A stretch of 64,000 nucleotides of DNA from Bradyrhizobium sp. AUGA SZCCT0158 (lineage in GTDB: Bacteria > Pseudomonadota > Alphaproteobacteria > Rhizobiales > Xanthobacteraceae), in assembly GCF_018130065.1 (NCBI RefSeq), contig NZ_JAFCME010000002.1, forward strand, positions 310,001 to 374,000, written 5' to 3'. How positions within the stretch are numbered: the first letter of the stretch is position 1; each line of letters starts with the position of its first letter. Positions 9,099 to 17,839 of this stretch are shown piece by piece. The notes under the pieces were generated by a model. That model worked only from the letters and a program-made list of their open reading frames with translations, had not been told where the DNA came from and did not search any database. The translations under genes were made by a program, and so were the position numbers.

Positions 9099-10403
9099 GT
9101 GCGGCCTGATCTCTGGCGCAGCATATCTCTACTGTCGAGCACGGGCGCGCACACGCGGCTCGGCCGGCGCTCCCTGCTCGGCCTCGGCGCCGCACTGACC
9201 GGCGGCTTGGCGCTCGGTCCAAAACAGGGAAATGCAGAGCCCTCGCCGGCTTCCCCGCCGGCGGACGCGCCTTGGTCGCAATCGATCGGGCCCGGCGTGG
9301 TCGACCGTCCCTATGGCCGGCCCGCCGACACCGAGACCGGCGTCATCAGGCGCAACGTGCCCTGGCTCACCGCCGGCACCGAATCCTCGATCAGCTTTTC
9401 GCCGCTGCAGGACCTGCACGGCATCATCACGCCGAACGGCCTGTTTTTCGAGCGCTATCACGCCGGCCGGCCGGACGTCGATCCTGAGCAGCACAAGCTC
9501 ATGATCCACGGCCTGGTCGAGCGCCCGCTGCTGCTCTCGATGAAGGACATCGTCCGTTTCCCGCAGGTTACGCGGATCCATTTCATCGAATGCCCGGCCA
9601 ATGGCGGCATGGAGTGGCGGGCCGCGCAGTTGAACTCGCTGCAGTTCAATCACGGCATGATCTCCTGCGCGGAATGGACCGGGGTGCGGCTGTCGACCCT
9701 GCTGGAAGAGGTCGGCATCAAGAAGGAAGCCAAGTGGGTCATGGTCGAGGGCGCCGACGGCGCGCACATGAACCGCAGCCTGCCGCTCGACAAATGCCTC
9801 GACGATTGCCTCGTGGTGTACGCGCAGAACGGCGAGGCGCTTCGGCCCGAACAGGGTTATCCGCTGCGGTTGGTGGTGCCGGGCTGGGAAGGCAATGTCA
9901 GCATCAAATGGCTGCGCCGGATCAAGCTCGGCGACAAACCCTGGCATTCGCGCGAAGAGACCTCGAAATATACCGACCTGATGCCGGACGGCACCTCGCG
10001 CGGCTTCACCTGGCTGATCGACGCCAAATCCGTCATCACCTTCCCCTGCCCCGAAAAGCCGCTCTCGGATCCCGGCCTCTATGAGATCAGGGGATTGGCG
10101 TGGACCGGCAACGGCAAGGTCAAGCGCGTGGACGTCTCGACCGACGGCGGCATCAATTGGCAGAGCGCGCGGCTGCATGAGCCGGTGCTGTCGAAGGCGC
10201 TGACGAAATTCACCATCCCCTGGCGCTGGGACGGCGCGCCGGCGCTGCTGGAATCCCGCGTCATCGACGAAACCGGCTATGTGCAGCCGACCATCGCGCA
10301 GCTGCGCAAGCAGCGCGGCACCAATTCGGTCTACCACAACAATTCGATCCAGACCTGGCAGGTGAAGGGCGACGGGAGCGTGTTCGATGTCCAGCTCGGT
10401 TAA
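9099..10403 (+). CDS. soxC: Sulfite dehydrogenase subunit SoxC
   Basis: This is a 434-residue periplasmic molybdoprotein of the sulfite-oxidase family. It forms the SoxCD sulfane dehydrogenase, which oxidises the sulfane sulfur bound to SoxY. It begins at a GTG with an AAGGGG ribosome site 9 bases upstream. A twin-arginine signal (RLGRRSLLGLG, residues 20-30) fits export of a folded Mo protein. The molybdenum-ligand cysteine is C165 in HFIECPANGG. The C-terminal Mo-co dimerisation domain includes VDVSTDGGINWQ. It overlaps the soxD start by 17 bases. Confidence 0.97.
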   Translation: MRPDLWRSISLLSSTGAHTRLGRRSLLGLGAALTGGLALGPKQGNAEPSPASPPADAPWSQSIGPGVVDRPYGRPADTETGVIRRNVPWLTAGTESSISFSPLQDLHGIITPNGLFFERYHAGRPDVDPEQHKLMIHGLVERPLLLSMKDIVRFPQVTRIHFIECPANGGMEWRAAQLNSLQFNHGMISCAEWTGVRLSTLLEEVGIKKEAKWVMVEGADGAHMNRSLPLDKCLDDCLVVYAQNGEALRPEQGYPLRLVVPGWEGNVSIKWLRRIKLGDKPWHSREETSKYTDLMPDGTSRGFTWLIDAKSVITFPCPEKPLSDPGLYEIRGLAWTGNGKVKRVDVSTDGGINWQSARLHEPVLSKALTKFTIPWRWDGAPALLESRVIDETGYVQPTIAQLRKQRGTNSVYHNNSIQTWQVKGDGSVFDVQLG

Positions 10404-11061
10404 GCACCTCGCGCTACTTTGCGCCGGCATGGTCATCGCGGCCGGCACCTTCGCTTACGGCGCCGAGCCCGGATATTACGGCTATGGCGAGCGGGCGACG
10501 CCCGAGCAGATCGCCGGCTGGGATATCGATGCGCGCGGCGAGGATGGTGTGGGCCTGCCCGCGGGCCGCGGCGGCGTGATCAGGGGCGCGGAGGTCTATG
10601 CCGAGCAATGCGCGGCCTGTCATGGAACTTTCGGCGAAGGCGAGGGCCGGTTTCCCAAGCTCGTCGGGGGCGCCGGGACGCTCAGGGACGACCGGCCGGA
10701 GCTGACGGTCGGCAGCTACTGGCCGTTTGCGCCGACCCTGTGGGACTACATTAACCGCGCCATGCCGATGGCCGCACCGCACACATTGTCAGCCGATGAC
10801 GTTTATGCTTTGACCGCCTATATTCTGAACCTGAACGACCTCGTCCCCAGTGAATTTGTCGCCGACCGGGAAAGCTTGCCGAAAGTCAAAATGCCCAATC
10901 GCGACAATTTCCTCTGGACCGATCCGAGGCCCGATACGGCAGCGAAACCGTGCATGAGCGCGTGCGTTGACCCTGCCAGCGTCAAAATCGTGTCCACGGC
11001 GGAAGGCAAGAACCTGACGCCACGTACGACGGGGCCACTCGACACCATGCAGGCAAAGTAG
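10387..11061 (+). CDS. soxD: SoxD cytochrome c subunit of sulfane dehydrogenase
   Basis: This is a 224-residue secreted c-type cytochrome with a signal peptide in the first 25 residues and one haem motif, CAACH (residues 75-79). It is the electron-accepting partner of SoxC in the periplasm. Paracoccus-type SoxD is about 380 residues with two haem domains, so this is the short one-haem form. The Cys pair CMSAC near the C-terminus is not a haem site. The stop codon sits inside an 18-bp tandem duplication that continues into the intergenic region. Confidence 0.93.
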   Translation: MSSSVKHLALLCAGMVIAAGTFAYGAEPGYYGYGERATPEQIAGWDIDARGEDGVGLPAGRGGVIRGAEVYAEQCAACHGTFGEGEGRFPKLVGGAGTLRDDRPELTVGSYWPFAPTLWDYINRAMPMAAPHTLSADDVYALTAYILNLNDLVPSEFVADRESLPKVKMPNRDNFLWTDPRPDTAAKPCMSACVDPASVKIVSTAEGKNLTPRTTGPLDTMQAK

Positions 11062-11090
11062 AATTGGCAAGCAAAGTAGAATTGGCAAGC
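11053..11090. repeat. 18-bp tandem duplication at the soxD stop
   Basis: The unit gcaaagtagaattggcaa occurs twice back to back (11053-11070 and 11071-11088), followed by gc. It covers the last codons and stop of soxD and the start of the soxD-soxX gap. It looks like a recent slippage duplication. Confidence 0.9.
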
Positions 11091-11115
11091 TGAACAGGAA
11101 TTACGGGAAACGTCC

Positions 11116-11481
11116 TTGAGCAACGCACCTCTAAACAAGCTCGGCCTGATCGCGGCGACGGTGCTGGCGCTATCGATCGGCGCGGCCGCTGGTCCCGCTG
11201 CTGCCCAGTCCGCGGCGGCGGAAGGCCAGAAACTGGCGTTCGACCGCAGCAAGGGCAATTGCCTGACCTGCCACGCCATCAAAGGCGGCCAGTATCCCGG
11301 TACGATCGGGCCGGAACTGGTCGACATCAAGAGCAAGTACCCCAACCGCGACGAACTCATCGCCATTATCTACGACGAAACCAAGCGCAATCCGCTGACA
11401 GTGATGCCTCCGTTCGGACGAAACCGGATTTTGACCGACAAGGAAATCAGCGCGGTCGTGGATTTCCTGCAAACATTGTGA
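11116..11481 (+). CDS. soxX: SoxX cytochrome c
   Basis: This is a 121-residue secreted monohaem cytochrome c with a signal peptide ending near AAAQSAA and a CLTCH haem motif (residues 49-53). VMPPFGRNRILT supplies the probable axial methionine. SoxX pairs with SoxA to attach thiosulfate oxidatively to the SoxY cysteine. The start codon is TTG, supported by the Met-Ser-Asn start and a GGGAAA sequence upstream. soxA is separated from soxX by soxY and soxZ. Confidence 0.95.
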   Translation: MSNAPLNKLGLIAATVLALSIGAAAGPAAAQSAAAEGQKLAFDRSKGNCLTCHAIKGGQYPGTIGPELVDIKSKYPNRDELIAIIYDETKRNPLTVMPPFGRNRILTDKEISAVVDFLQTL

Positions 11482-11508
11482 CGACGCGCCTTTCAGGAGA
11501 ACTTTCGG

Positions 11509-12000
11509 ATGACACGTACTGACAATGGATTTTCCGCCACGCGGCGCCTGGTCCTGCAAGGCGCGGGCGCGGTGGCGCTGGTCGGCCTTGGCAATCTTCC
11601 TTTTGGCCTCACGCAGGCGTTCGCCGCCAACGACAAATATCCGGAAGAGGCGTTCAAGCAGAAGACCGAAGCCGACGCGATCAAATCGCTCTATGGCAGG
11701 ACGGCAGAAGCTTCCGACAAGGTAAAGATGGACGCGCCCGAGATCGCCGAGAACGGCGCGGTGGTGCCGGTATCGGTTTCGACGACGCTGGCCGACGTGA
11801 CCTCGATCTCGTTCCTGGTGGCTGAAAACCCGGTCGCCCTGGTGGCCTCCTACAAGATTCCGGCCGGCACGATGCCGAACGTTGCCAACCGCATCAAGAT
11901 GGCGAAGACCAGCAACGTGATCGTCGTCGTCGAAGCCGGCGGCAAGCTCTACAGCGCCACCAAGGAAGTCAAAGTCACCGTCGGCGGCTGCGGCGGCTAA
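11509..12000 (+). CDS. soxY: SoxY sulfur carrier protein
   Basis: This is a 163-residue periplasmic carrier with a twin-arginine-type signal (ATRRLVLQGAG). It ends in the conserved swinging-arm sequence VGGCGG. The penultimate-region cysteine carries sulfur intermediates between the Sox enzymes. Its length and C-terminus match the family closely. soxZ follows after 27 bp. Confidence 0.97.
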   Translation: MTRTDNGFSATRRLVLQGAGAVALVGLGNLPFGLTQAFAANDKYPEEAFKQKTEADAIKSLYGRTAEASDKVKMDAPEIAENGAVVPVSVSTTLADVTSISFLVAENPVALVASYKIPAGTMPNVANRIKMAKTSNVIVVVEAGGKLYSATKEVKVTVGGCGG

Positions 12001-12027
12001 GACACAGATAATCGAAGGATCGAAAAA

Positions 12028-12339
12028 ATGGCATCGACCATTCGCGTGCGCGCCACCTCGTCAGGCGAAACCACCGAAGTGCAGGCGTTGATCCAGCATC
12101 CGATGGATTCCGGCTTCATCAAGGATTCCAAGGGCGAGCTCATTCCGCCGCATTTCATCCAGCAATTGACCTTCGAATATAACGGCAAGCCGGTATTCGT
12201 TGCCGATTGGGGCGGCGGCGTCTCCAAGGACCCCTACGTCAAGTTCGCCTTCAAGGGCGGCAAGAAGGGCGACGAGCTGAAAGTGAGCTGGGTCGACAAC
12301 AAGGGCGCCACCGACACCACCACGGCGAAGATTCAATGA
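12028..12339 (+). CDS. soxZ: SoxZ, partner of SoxY
   Basis: This is a 103-residue beta-sandwich protein without a signal peptide. It is co-exported with SoxY and forms the SoxYZ heterodimer, the sulfur substrate carrier. Family segments are IRVRATSSGETTEVQALIQH, MDSGF and WVDNKGA. The stop overlaps the start of soxA (ATGA). Confidence 0.96.
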   Translation: MASTIRVRATSSGETTEVQALIQHPMDSGFIKDSKGELIPPHFIQQLTFEYNGKPVFVADWGGGVSKDPYVKFAFKGGKKGDELKVSWVDNKGATDTTTAKIQ

Positions 12340-13199
12340 ATCTGCGAGCCAGGATACAGTTCGCTGCGGCAGCCTTCGCGCTGGCCCTGCTGGCGTTCGC
12401 CGCACCGCCCGCGGTCTCCGCCGACAAGGTCGACCCGGTCGCCGACGAGAAAGCATTCAAAAAATTCTTCTACGACAAATTCCCCAAGCTGAAGCCGGAA
12501 GATTTCGTCAACGGTCCCTATTCGATGGACGCGGACCTGTACAAGCAATGGCAGGACAAGGAACAGTTCCCGCCCTACGAGTTCTCGCTCGAACTGGGCA
12601 AGGAGATGTTTTCCAAGCCGTTCAAGAACGGCAAGACCTATGGCGACTGCTTCCCGAATAAAGGCATCGGCATCCGCCAGGACTATCCCACCTTCGACGA
12701 GAAAGAAGGCAAGGTCATCACGCTGGAGCTGGCACTGAACCGTTGCCGCGAAGCCAATGGCGAGCCGGCGTTCTCCTATGTGCGCGACGAGATGGCGGCG
12801 CTGACCGCCTACATGGCCTTCACCTCGCGCGGCAAGCCGTTCAACATCAAGGTTCCGAACGACCCGCGCGCGCTGGCGGCCTATGAAAACGGCAAGGAAT
12901 ATTTCTACACGCGGCGCGGCCAGCTCAATTTCTCCTGCGCCACCTGCCATGTGCAGAGCCCGGGCGAGCGGGTCCGCACCGAAGTGCTGGCGCCGGCGCT
13001 CGGCATTGTCAACGCGATGCCGATTTATCGCTCCGAATGGAACGGCATGGGCACCACCAGCCGGCGCTTCACCACCTGCAACAGCCAGATCCGCGGCGTG
13101 CCGCTGACGCCGCAGGACGATGAATACCGCAACGTCGAATATTACCTGTCCTATGTCAGCAACGGGCTGCCGATATCAGGTCCGGGAGCGCGGCCATGA
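12336..13199 (+). CDS. soxA: SoxA cytochrome c
   Basis: This is a 287-residue secreted cytochrome starting at the ATG that overlaps the soxZ stop. It has one haem motif, CATCH (in LNFSCATCHVQ). The first haem site of dihaem SoxA is replaced by GDCFPN. The later Cys in RRFTTCNSQIRG is at the position of the cysteine ligand of the active-site haem, which becomes persulfidated. It therefore has the single-haem layout. With SoxX it makes the thiosulfate-SoxY conjugate. Confidence 0.95.
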   Translation: MNLRARIQFAAAAFALALLAFAAPPAVSADKVDPVADEKAFKKFFYDKFPKLKPEDFVNGPYSMDADLYKQWQDKEQFPPYEFSLELGKEMFSKPFKNGKTYGDCFPNKGIGIRQDYPTFDEKEGKVITLELALNRCREANGEPAFSYVRDEMAALTAYMAFTSRGKPFNIKVPNDPRALAAYENGKEYFYTRRGQLNFSCATCHVQSPGERVRTEVLAPALGIVNAMPIYRSEWNGMGTTSRRFTTCNSQIRGVPLTPQDDEYRNVEYYLSYVSNGLPISGPGARP

Positions 13200-13504
13200 G
13201 GATCACGACACTCACATCGATCGCGGCGTTGCTGCTGCTAGGTGCGACATCGGCGCTGGCCGCGGGCGAGGACGACTACAAGGCCGCCTACGCCGCCGCG
13301 GAAGCTGCCAACAAGCAGGCGGCTTCCTTGCGCAATCAATGGACCACGACGGCGTCAACGCTGGCGGTGGCCAAGAAGTTCGCCGACGGCGGCGATTTCG
13401 ACAAGGCCACGGCGTCAGCCAAAGAAGCGGAAGCGCTGGCGAAAGCTTCGATCTTCCAGGCGACCAGCGAAAAGGAACGCTGGAGAGATTTGGAAATTCG
13501 TTGA
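13196..13504 (+). CDS. soxK: SoxXA-binding protein SoxK
   Basis: This is a small 102-residue secreted helical protein with a clean signal peptide ending ALAAGEDDYK. The body is Ala/Lys-rich, with AAYAAAEAANKQAASL, and ends KERWRDLEIR, a tail seen in SoxK/SAXB proteins. SoxK binds and stimulates SoxXA. It overlaps the soxA stop by four bases. The assignment rests on size, tail and position. Confidence 0.85.
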   Translation: MRITTLTSIAALLLLGATSALAAGEDDYKAAYAAAEAANKQAASLRNQWTTTASTLAVAKKFADGGDFDKATASAKEAEALAKASIFQATSEKERWRDLEIR

Positions 13505-13532
13505 GAGCGTTTTGCGACGCGCGGAGATTAGT

Positions 13533-15275
13533 ATGCCGATCCGCCGCCGGGATTTTCTGACGCTAGCAGGCGCGGCTACCCTCGCAGGCAGCCTGCCTCG
13601 CCTCGCGCACAGCGCCGACAGCGTCTACGACCTCGAGCGCTTCGGCAATGCGCGCATCCTGCACATCACGGACACCCATGCGCAGCTCAAGCCGGTGTTT
13701 TTCCGCGAGCCCAGTGTCAATCTCGGCATCGGCTCGATGCAGGGCAATCCGCCGCACCTGGTTGGCAAAGCTTTTCTCGACCGCTTCGGCATCCGGCCCG
13801 ACAGCGCCGATGCCTATGCCTTTACCTGCATTGAATTCGAAAAAGGCGCGCAACGGTTCGGCAAGCTCGGTGGCTTCGCGCATCTGAAGACGCTGGTCGA
13901 CCGCCTGCGCGGCGATGTCGGCGCCGGCCGCTCGCTGCTGCTCGACGGCGGCGATCTCTGGCAGGGCACCGGCCTTGCCAACGTCATGCAGGGCGCCGAC
14001 ATGGTCGACGCCTCGAACCTGCTCGGCATCGACGCGATGACCGGCCACTGGGAATTCACCTATGGCGAGAAGACGCTGCGCAGCAATCTCGAGCGCTTCA
14101 AGGGCGAGTTCCTGGCGCAGAACGTTTTCCTGACCGAGGAAGCCGCCTTCAACGACGCCAAGGCGTTCGATCCGGCATCGGGCCGCGTGTTCAAACCGGC
14201 CACGATCAAAGAGATCGGTGGCCGTCGGGTTGCCGTGATCGGACAGGCTTTTCCTTACGTGCCGATCGCGCACCCCAAGCGCTTCACGCCGGACTGGAAG
14301 TTCGGCATCCGCGACGAGGAGTTGCAGAAGCTGGTCGATGGCTTGCGCAACAACGACAAGGTCGATGCGGTCATTTTGCTGTCGCATAACGGCATGGACG
14401 TCGATCTCAAGCTCGCCAGCCGCGTCACCGGCATCGACGTCATTCTGGGTGGCCACACCCACGACGCGGTGCCGCAGCCGATTGCGGTGACCAATCCGGG
14501 CGGCGTCACGCTGGTGACCAATGCCGGCTCGAACGGCAAGTTCCTGGCCGTGCTCGATCTCGACATCGGCAAGGGCAAGGTCGCGAACGTGCGCTACCGG
14601 CTGCTGCCGGTGTTCTCCGAACTGCTGAAGCCGGATCCGGCGATGCAGGGGCTGATCGACAAGACCCGCGCGCCGCATGCGGGCGACTGGGTCGACAAGA
14701 TCGCTTCGGCCGATCGCCTGCTCTACCGCCGCGGAAATTTCAGCGGCAGCATGGATCAGTTGATCTGCGACGCGCTGCGCAGCGAACTCGACACCGAAAT
14801 CGCGCTGTCGCCGGGCTTCCGCTGGGGCACCACGACACTGGCGGGCCAGCCGCTGACCATGGAAGACGTGCTGGCGCAAACCGCGGTCACCTATCCCGAA
14901 ACCTACGTCGCGACCATGACCGGCGCCCAGATCAAGGACGTGCTCGAGGACGTCTGCGATAATCTCTTCAATACCGATCCCTACTACCAGCAAGGCGGCG
15001 ACATGGTCCGGCTCGGCGGCCTCGCCTATGCCTGCACGCCGGCGGAAGGCGTCGGCAAGCGGATCTCCGAACTGACGCTCGACAATGGCAACCCGCTGCA
15101 AGCCGCCAAGAGCTACAAGGTGGCGGGATGGGCTTCGGTCAACGAACAGACCGGCACGCCGGTGTGGGACGTGGTGGCGAAGCACCTGAAGTCAGGCAAG
15201 CCGCCCAACCGATCGGCCCCGGGCGTGACGCTGAAGGGCGTCGAAGGCAATCCGGGCATTTCGAAACAGGCATGA
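13533..15275 (+). CDS. soxB: Thiosulfohydrolase SoxB
   Basis: This is a 580-residue periplasmic dimanganese enzyme of the 5'-nucleotidase/metallophosphatase superfamily that hydrolyses the terminal sulfonate from SoxY-bound intermediates. The start has MPIRRRDFLTLAGAA, a twin-arginine signal. Metal-site motifs are HITDTHAQ (residues 44-51), LLDGGDLWQGTG, GHWEFTYG and GGHTHDA. The C-terminal domain follows from about residue 370. It overlaps the next gene by ATGA. Confidence 0.97.
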   Translation: MPIRRRDFLTLAGAATLAGSLPRLAHSADSVYDLERFGNARILHITDTHAQLKPVFFREPSVNLGIGSMQGNPPHLVGKAFLDRFGIRPDSADAYAFTCIEFEKGAQRFGKLGGFAHLKTLVDRLRGDVGAGRSLLLDGGDLWQGTGLANVMQGADMVDASNLLGIDAMTGHWEFTYGEKTLRSNLERFKGEFLAQNVFLTEEAAFNDAKAFDPASGRVFKPATIKEIGGRRVAVIGQAFPYVPIAHPKRFTPDWKFGIRDEELQKLVDGLRNNDKVDAVILLSHNGMDVDLKLASRVTGIDVILGGHTHDAVPQPIAVTNPGGVTLVTNAGSNGKFLAVLDLDIGKGKVANVRYRLLPVFSELLKPDPAMQGLIDKTRAPHAGDWVDKIASADRLLYRRGNFSGSMDQLICDALRSELDTEIALSPGFRWGTTTLAGQPLTMEDVLAQTAVTYPETYVATMTGAQIKDVLEDVCDNLFNTDPYYQQGGDMVRLGGLAYACTPAEGVGKRISELTLDNGNPLQAAKSYKVAGWASVNEQTGTPVWDVVAKHLKSGKPPNRSAPGVTLKGVEGNPGISKQA

Positions 15276-15733
15276 CAGGCCTTACCACCACCCTGCGCAT
15301 CATGACCGCGGCGCTGTTGATCGCAGCGACCGCACCGGTCGTGCGCGCCCAACAGGCGCCGCTGCAGGACAAGCCGTTTGCCGAGCACAAGATCGTGCTG
15401 CAGCTTTCGGACAATGACCCGCGCAAGCAGGGTCTCGTGCTCAGCGTCGCCAGCAATCTGATGAAGCACTACGACCCCGACAAGGTCGCGATCGAAATCG
15501 TCGCGTTCGGCCCGGGCATCGAACTGCTGCGCCCGGAAAATCCCAACCGCAAGATGGTCGAGAGCCTGGTCGCCCAGGGTGCGCGGTTCAATATCTGCCT
15601 CAACACCGTCGACACGCTCGAACGCGAAAGCGGCAAACGGCCGGAGTTCATCGCGGCGGCGACACCGGTTCAGGTCGGCGTCGCGCAGATTCTGTTCCTG
15701 ACCGAGAACGGATATACACTGGTGAGACCGTGA
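15272..15733 (+). CDS. DsrE-like secreted protein
   Basis: This is a 153-residue protein whose start overlaps the soxB stop. A signal peptide ends near VVRAQQAP. The core (HKIVLQLSDNDPRKQGLVLSVASNLMKHY, then VEIVAFGPGIELL) matches the DsrE/DsrF-like fold. One cysteine, in RFNICLNTVD, could carry sulfur. Translational coupling to soxB suggests a periplasmic sulfur-relay accessory role, which is inferred. Confidence 0.8.
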   Translation: MTGLTTTLRIMTAALLIAATAPVVRAQQAPLQDKPFAEHKIVLQLSDNDPRKQGLVLSVASNLMKHYDPDKVAIEIVAFGPGIELLRPENPNRKMVESLVAQGARFNICLNTVDTLERESGKRPEFIAAATPVQVGVAQILFLTENGYTLVRP

Positions 15734-15854
15734 TCGAGCCTTTGATCAGCAAGATTACCCCGAAAAAGCCACGTCGGAGAGACGAAAGCCGTTTGAGAGG
15801 CGCGACGAAATAGAATAATATCCTCCGCGAGAAGTAGAGAACGCGGCAGCGATC

Positions 15855-16895
15855 ATGATCTTTCGTCAGCTCTTCGACAGCGTTTCGGGCACCTACAGCT
15901 ATTTGCTGGCCAGCCGCGCCGGCGGCGAGGCGCTGATCCTCGATCCCGTGCTGGAAAAGGCCGACCGTTATTGCCAGCTGCTGCGCGAACTCGACCTGCG
16001 GCTGGTCAAGGCGGTCGACACCCATCTGCACGCCGACCACGTCACGGGCCTCGGCGAGCTGCGCGACCGCACCCAGTGCATCACCATCATGGGCGAACAG
16101 AGCAAAGCCGACGTGGTGTCGATGCGTGTCTCCGACGGCGACAAGGTGATGATCGAAGGCTTGAGCCTGGATGTCATGTACACGCCCGGCCACACCGATG
16201 ATTCCTACAGCTATTTGATGGGCGACCGCGTCTTCACCGGCGACACGCTCTTGATCCGCGGCACCGGCCGCACCGATTTCCAGAACGGCAGCGCGCGGGC
16301 GCAGTATGACTCGATCTTCAACCGGCTGTTGAAGCTGCCTGACGAGACCATGGTCTTCCCCGCCCACGACTACAAGGGCGACACGGTTTCCACCATTGGC
16401 GAGGAGAAGCGCTACAATCCGCGCCTGCAGGTGCGCGGCATCGACGAGTATGTCGAGCTGATGAACAATCTCAATCTGCCGAATCCAAAACTGATGGATG
16501 TGGTGCTGCCGGCCAACATGCATGTCGGCCTGCACCAGGACGATCTCGCCAAACAGGGCCTCGCATTGTCAGCGCGCGCCGCGATCGACAGTATCGGCAA
16601 GCCCGACATCCTGCTGGTCGATCTGCGCGAGGCCAGCGAGCGCGCCAAGCACGGCACGCTCTCGGGCGCGCTGCATGCGCCCTATCCCGGCATCGCCGAA
16701 AGCTTAGCGCCGGGCGGCATGCTGCGCGAAGTCGCGGCCGCGACGGGACGGCGCGTGGTGTTCTTCTGCGCGTTCGGCGAACGCTCGGCGATGGCGGTGA
16801 CCGCCGCCAAGAACGCCGGCCTTGCCAACACCGCCCATATCGAAGGCGGCATCGACGCCTGGAAGAAAGCCGGCGGCCCGGTGGTGATGGGGTGA
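15855..16895 (+). CDS. Persulfide dioxygenase-like metallohydrolase fused to rhodanese
   Basis: This is a 346-residue two-domain cytoplasmic protein. Residues 1-225 form a metallo-beta-lactamase domain with HLHADH (57-62), H113, D130 and H171, matching ETHE1/Blh-type persulfide dioxygenases, which oxidise glutathione persulfide to sulfite. Residues 240-345 form a rhodanese domain with active-site C305 in FFCAFGERSA. The fusion would hand sulfane sulfur between the two activities. It lies 122 bp after the last sox gene in the same direction. Confidence 0.88.
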   Translation: MIFRQLFDSVSGTYSYLLASRAGGEALILDPVLEKADRYCQLLRELDLRLVKAVDTHLHADHVTGLGELRDRTQCITIMGEQSKADVVSMRVSDGDKVMIEGLSLDVMYTPGHTDDSYSYLMGDRVFTGDTLLIRGTGRTDFQNGSARAQYDSIFNRLLKLPDETMVFPAHDYKGDTVSTIGEEKRYNPRLQVRGIDEYVELMNNLNLPNPKLMDVVLPANMHVGLHQDDLAKQGLALSARAAIDSIGKPDILLVDLREASERAKHGTLSGALHAPYPGIAESLAPGGMLREVAAATGRRVVFFCAFGERSAMAVTAAKNAGLANTAHIEGGIDAWKKAGGPVVMG

Positions 16896-16907
16896 ATACT
16901 CACGGAA

Positions 16908-16997
16908 CGTAGGGTGGGCAAAGGCGCACTCGCGCCGTGCCCACCATTCTATCCGAATGCGAGAATGGTGGGCACGCTTCGCTTTGTCCACCCTACG
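16908..16997. repeat. Palindromic intergenic repeat (cgtagggtgggcaaa type)
   Basis: The outer arms cgtagggtgggcaaa and tttgtccaccctacg, with inner arms gtgcccaccattct and agaatggtgggcac, make a nested cruciform-like element. It lies in the gap between convergent genes. Confidence 0.75.
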
Positions 16998-17011
16998 CTT
17001 CGCCGCGACTG

Positions 17012-17839
17012 TTACCGCCCCACCCGTTTCAATTCCGCCGTCAGCACATCCAGCGCTTCCGCCAGCATCACGCCGCCGCATTCGGTCAGCCGTTCCGGAA
17101 TCACGATGCGCTTTTCCGGCGGATAGAACCGCGCGAGCGCCGGATGCAGCAGAAAAGCCTGGCCGTCGTCACGCGCGAAATCGCCGGCCTGCGACACCAG
17201 CAGCAAATCCGGTTTCTGGCTCACGATCGCCTCCAGCGAGGCGAAGCCGCCGAAATTGAAGCCGAGATCGCCGGCCGTGTTGAACAGCCCGGTCTCGGCC
17301 AGCAGCGAGCCGACAAAGCTGTCGCTGCCCGCGACCCAGCCGCGCCGCGACAGCGGCAGCACCCGATAGTGTTTTGCGGCGACAGCCTGGCGCGCCCGTG
17401 CGAGCGCGGCATCGAGCAACGCGATCTGCGCCGCCGCGCGATCGGGGTGACCGACGATATCACCGAACTCGCGAATCTGGTCCTTCACCTCGGGCAAGGT
17501 TCGCGGCACCGGAAGTTCGGCAAGACGCAACCCGTGCGCTTTGAGCAATTCCCGCGTCGAACGCTTGTCGTACAGATTGGCGACGACGATGTCGGGCTTC
17601 AGCACCATCACGTCTTCCGCACCGCCCGACAGTTTTGGATAGCGAGCGACGTCACCGGCCACCCAGGCATCGCGAGAATACCGCGAAAGCCCGAGGATCT
17701 GTTCGGGATCGGCCAGCGACAGCAGCAATTGATCGCTGCAGACGTTCATCGACACGATGCGCGGCAATTGAGCGGCCAGCGTCGCGCCAGGCATCGCCAG
17801 CGCCGCAACCGCCAGCAGCACGGCAAGCCGGCGGCGCAT
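17012..17839 (-). CDS. btuF: Periplasmic binding protein of a B12/iron-chelate type ABC importer
   Basis: This is a 275-residue secreted protein with a signal peptide (MRRRLAVLLAVAALAMPGATLAA) and the helical-backbone binding-protein pattern RIVSMNVCSDQLLLSLADP and ILGLSRYSRD. The BtuF subgroup and iron-siderophore binding proteins share this fold. The B12 assignment comes from the riboswitch-controlled receptor next door. Its start overlaps the stop of the ATPase gene (ATGA), so it is the last gene of a three-gene unit. Confidence 0.8.
   Translation of the reverse strand: MRRRLAVLLAVAALAMPGATLAAQLPRIVSMNVCSDQLLLSLADPEQILGLSRYSRDAWVAGDVARYPKLSGGAEDVMVLKPDIVVANLYDKRSTRELLKAHGLRLAELPVPRTLPEVKDQIREFGDIVGHPDRAAAQIALLDAALARARQAVAAKHYRVLPLSRRGWVAGSDSFVGSLLAETGLFNTAGDLGFNFGGFASLEAIVSQKPDLLLVSQAGDFARDDGQAFLLHPALARFYPPEKRIVIPERLTECGGVMLAEALDVLTAELKRVGR

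Noticed and set aside
13563..15185. 540-codon open frame on the minus strand
   Set aside because: It lies entirely within soxB, which is unambiguous on the plus strand.
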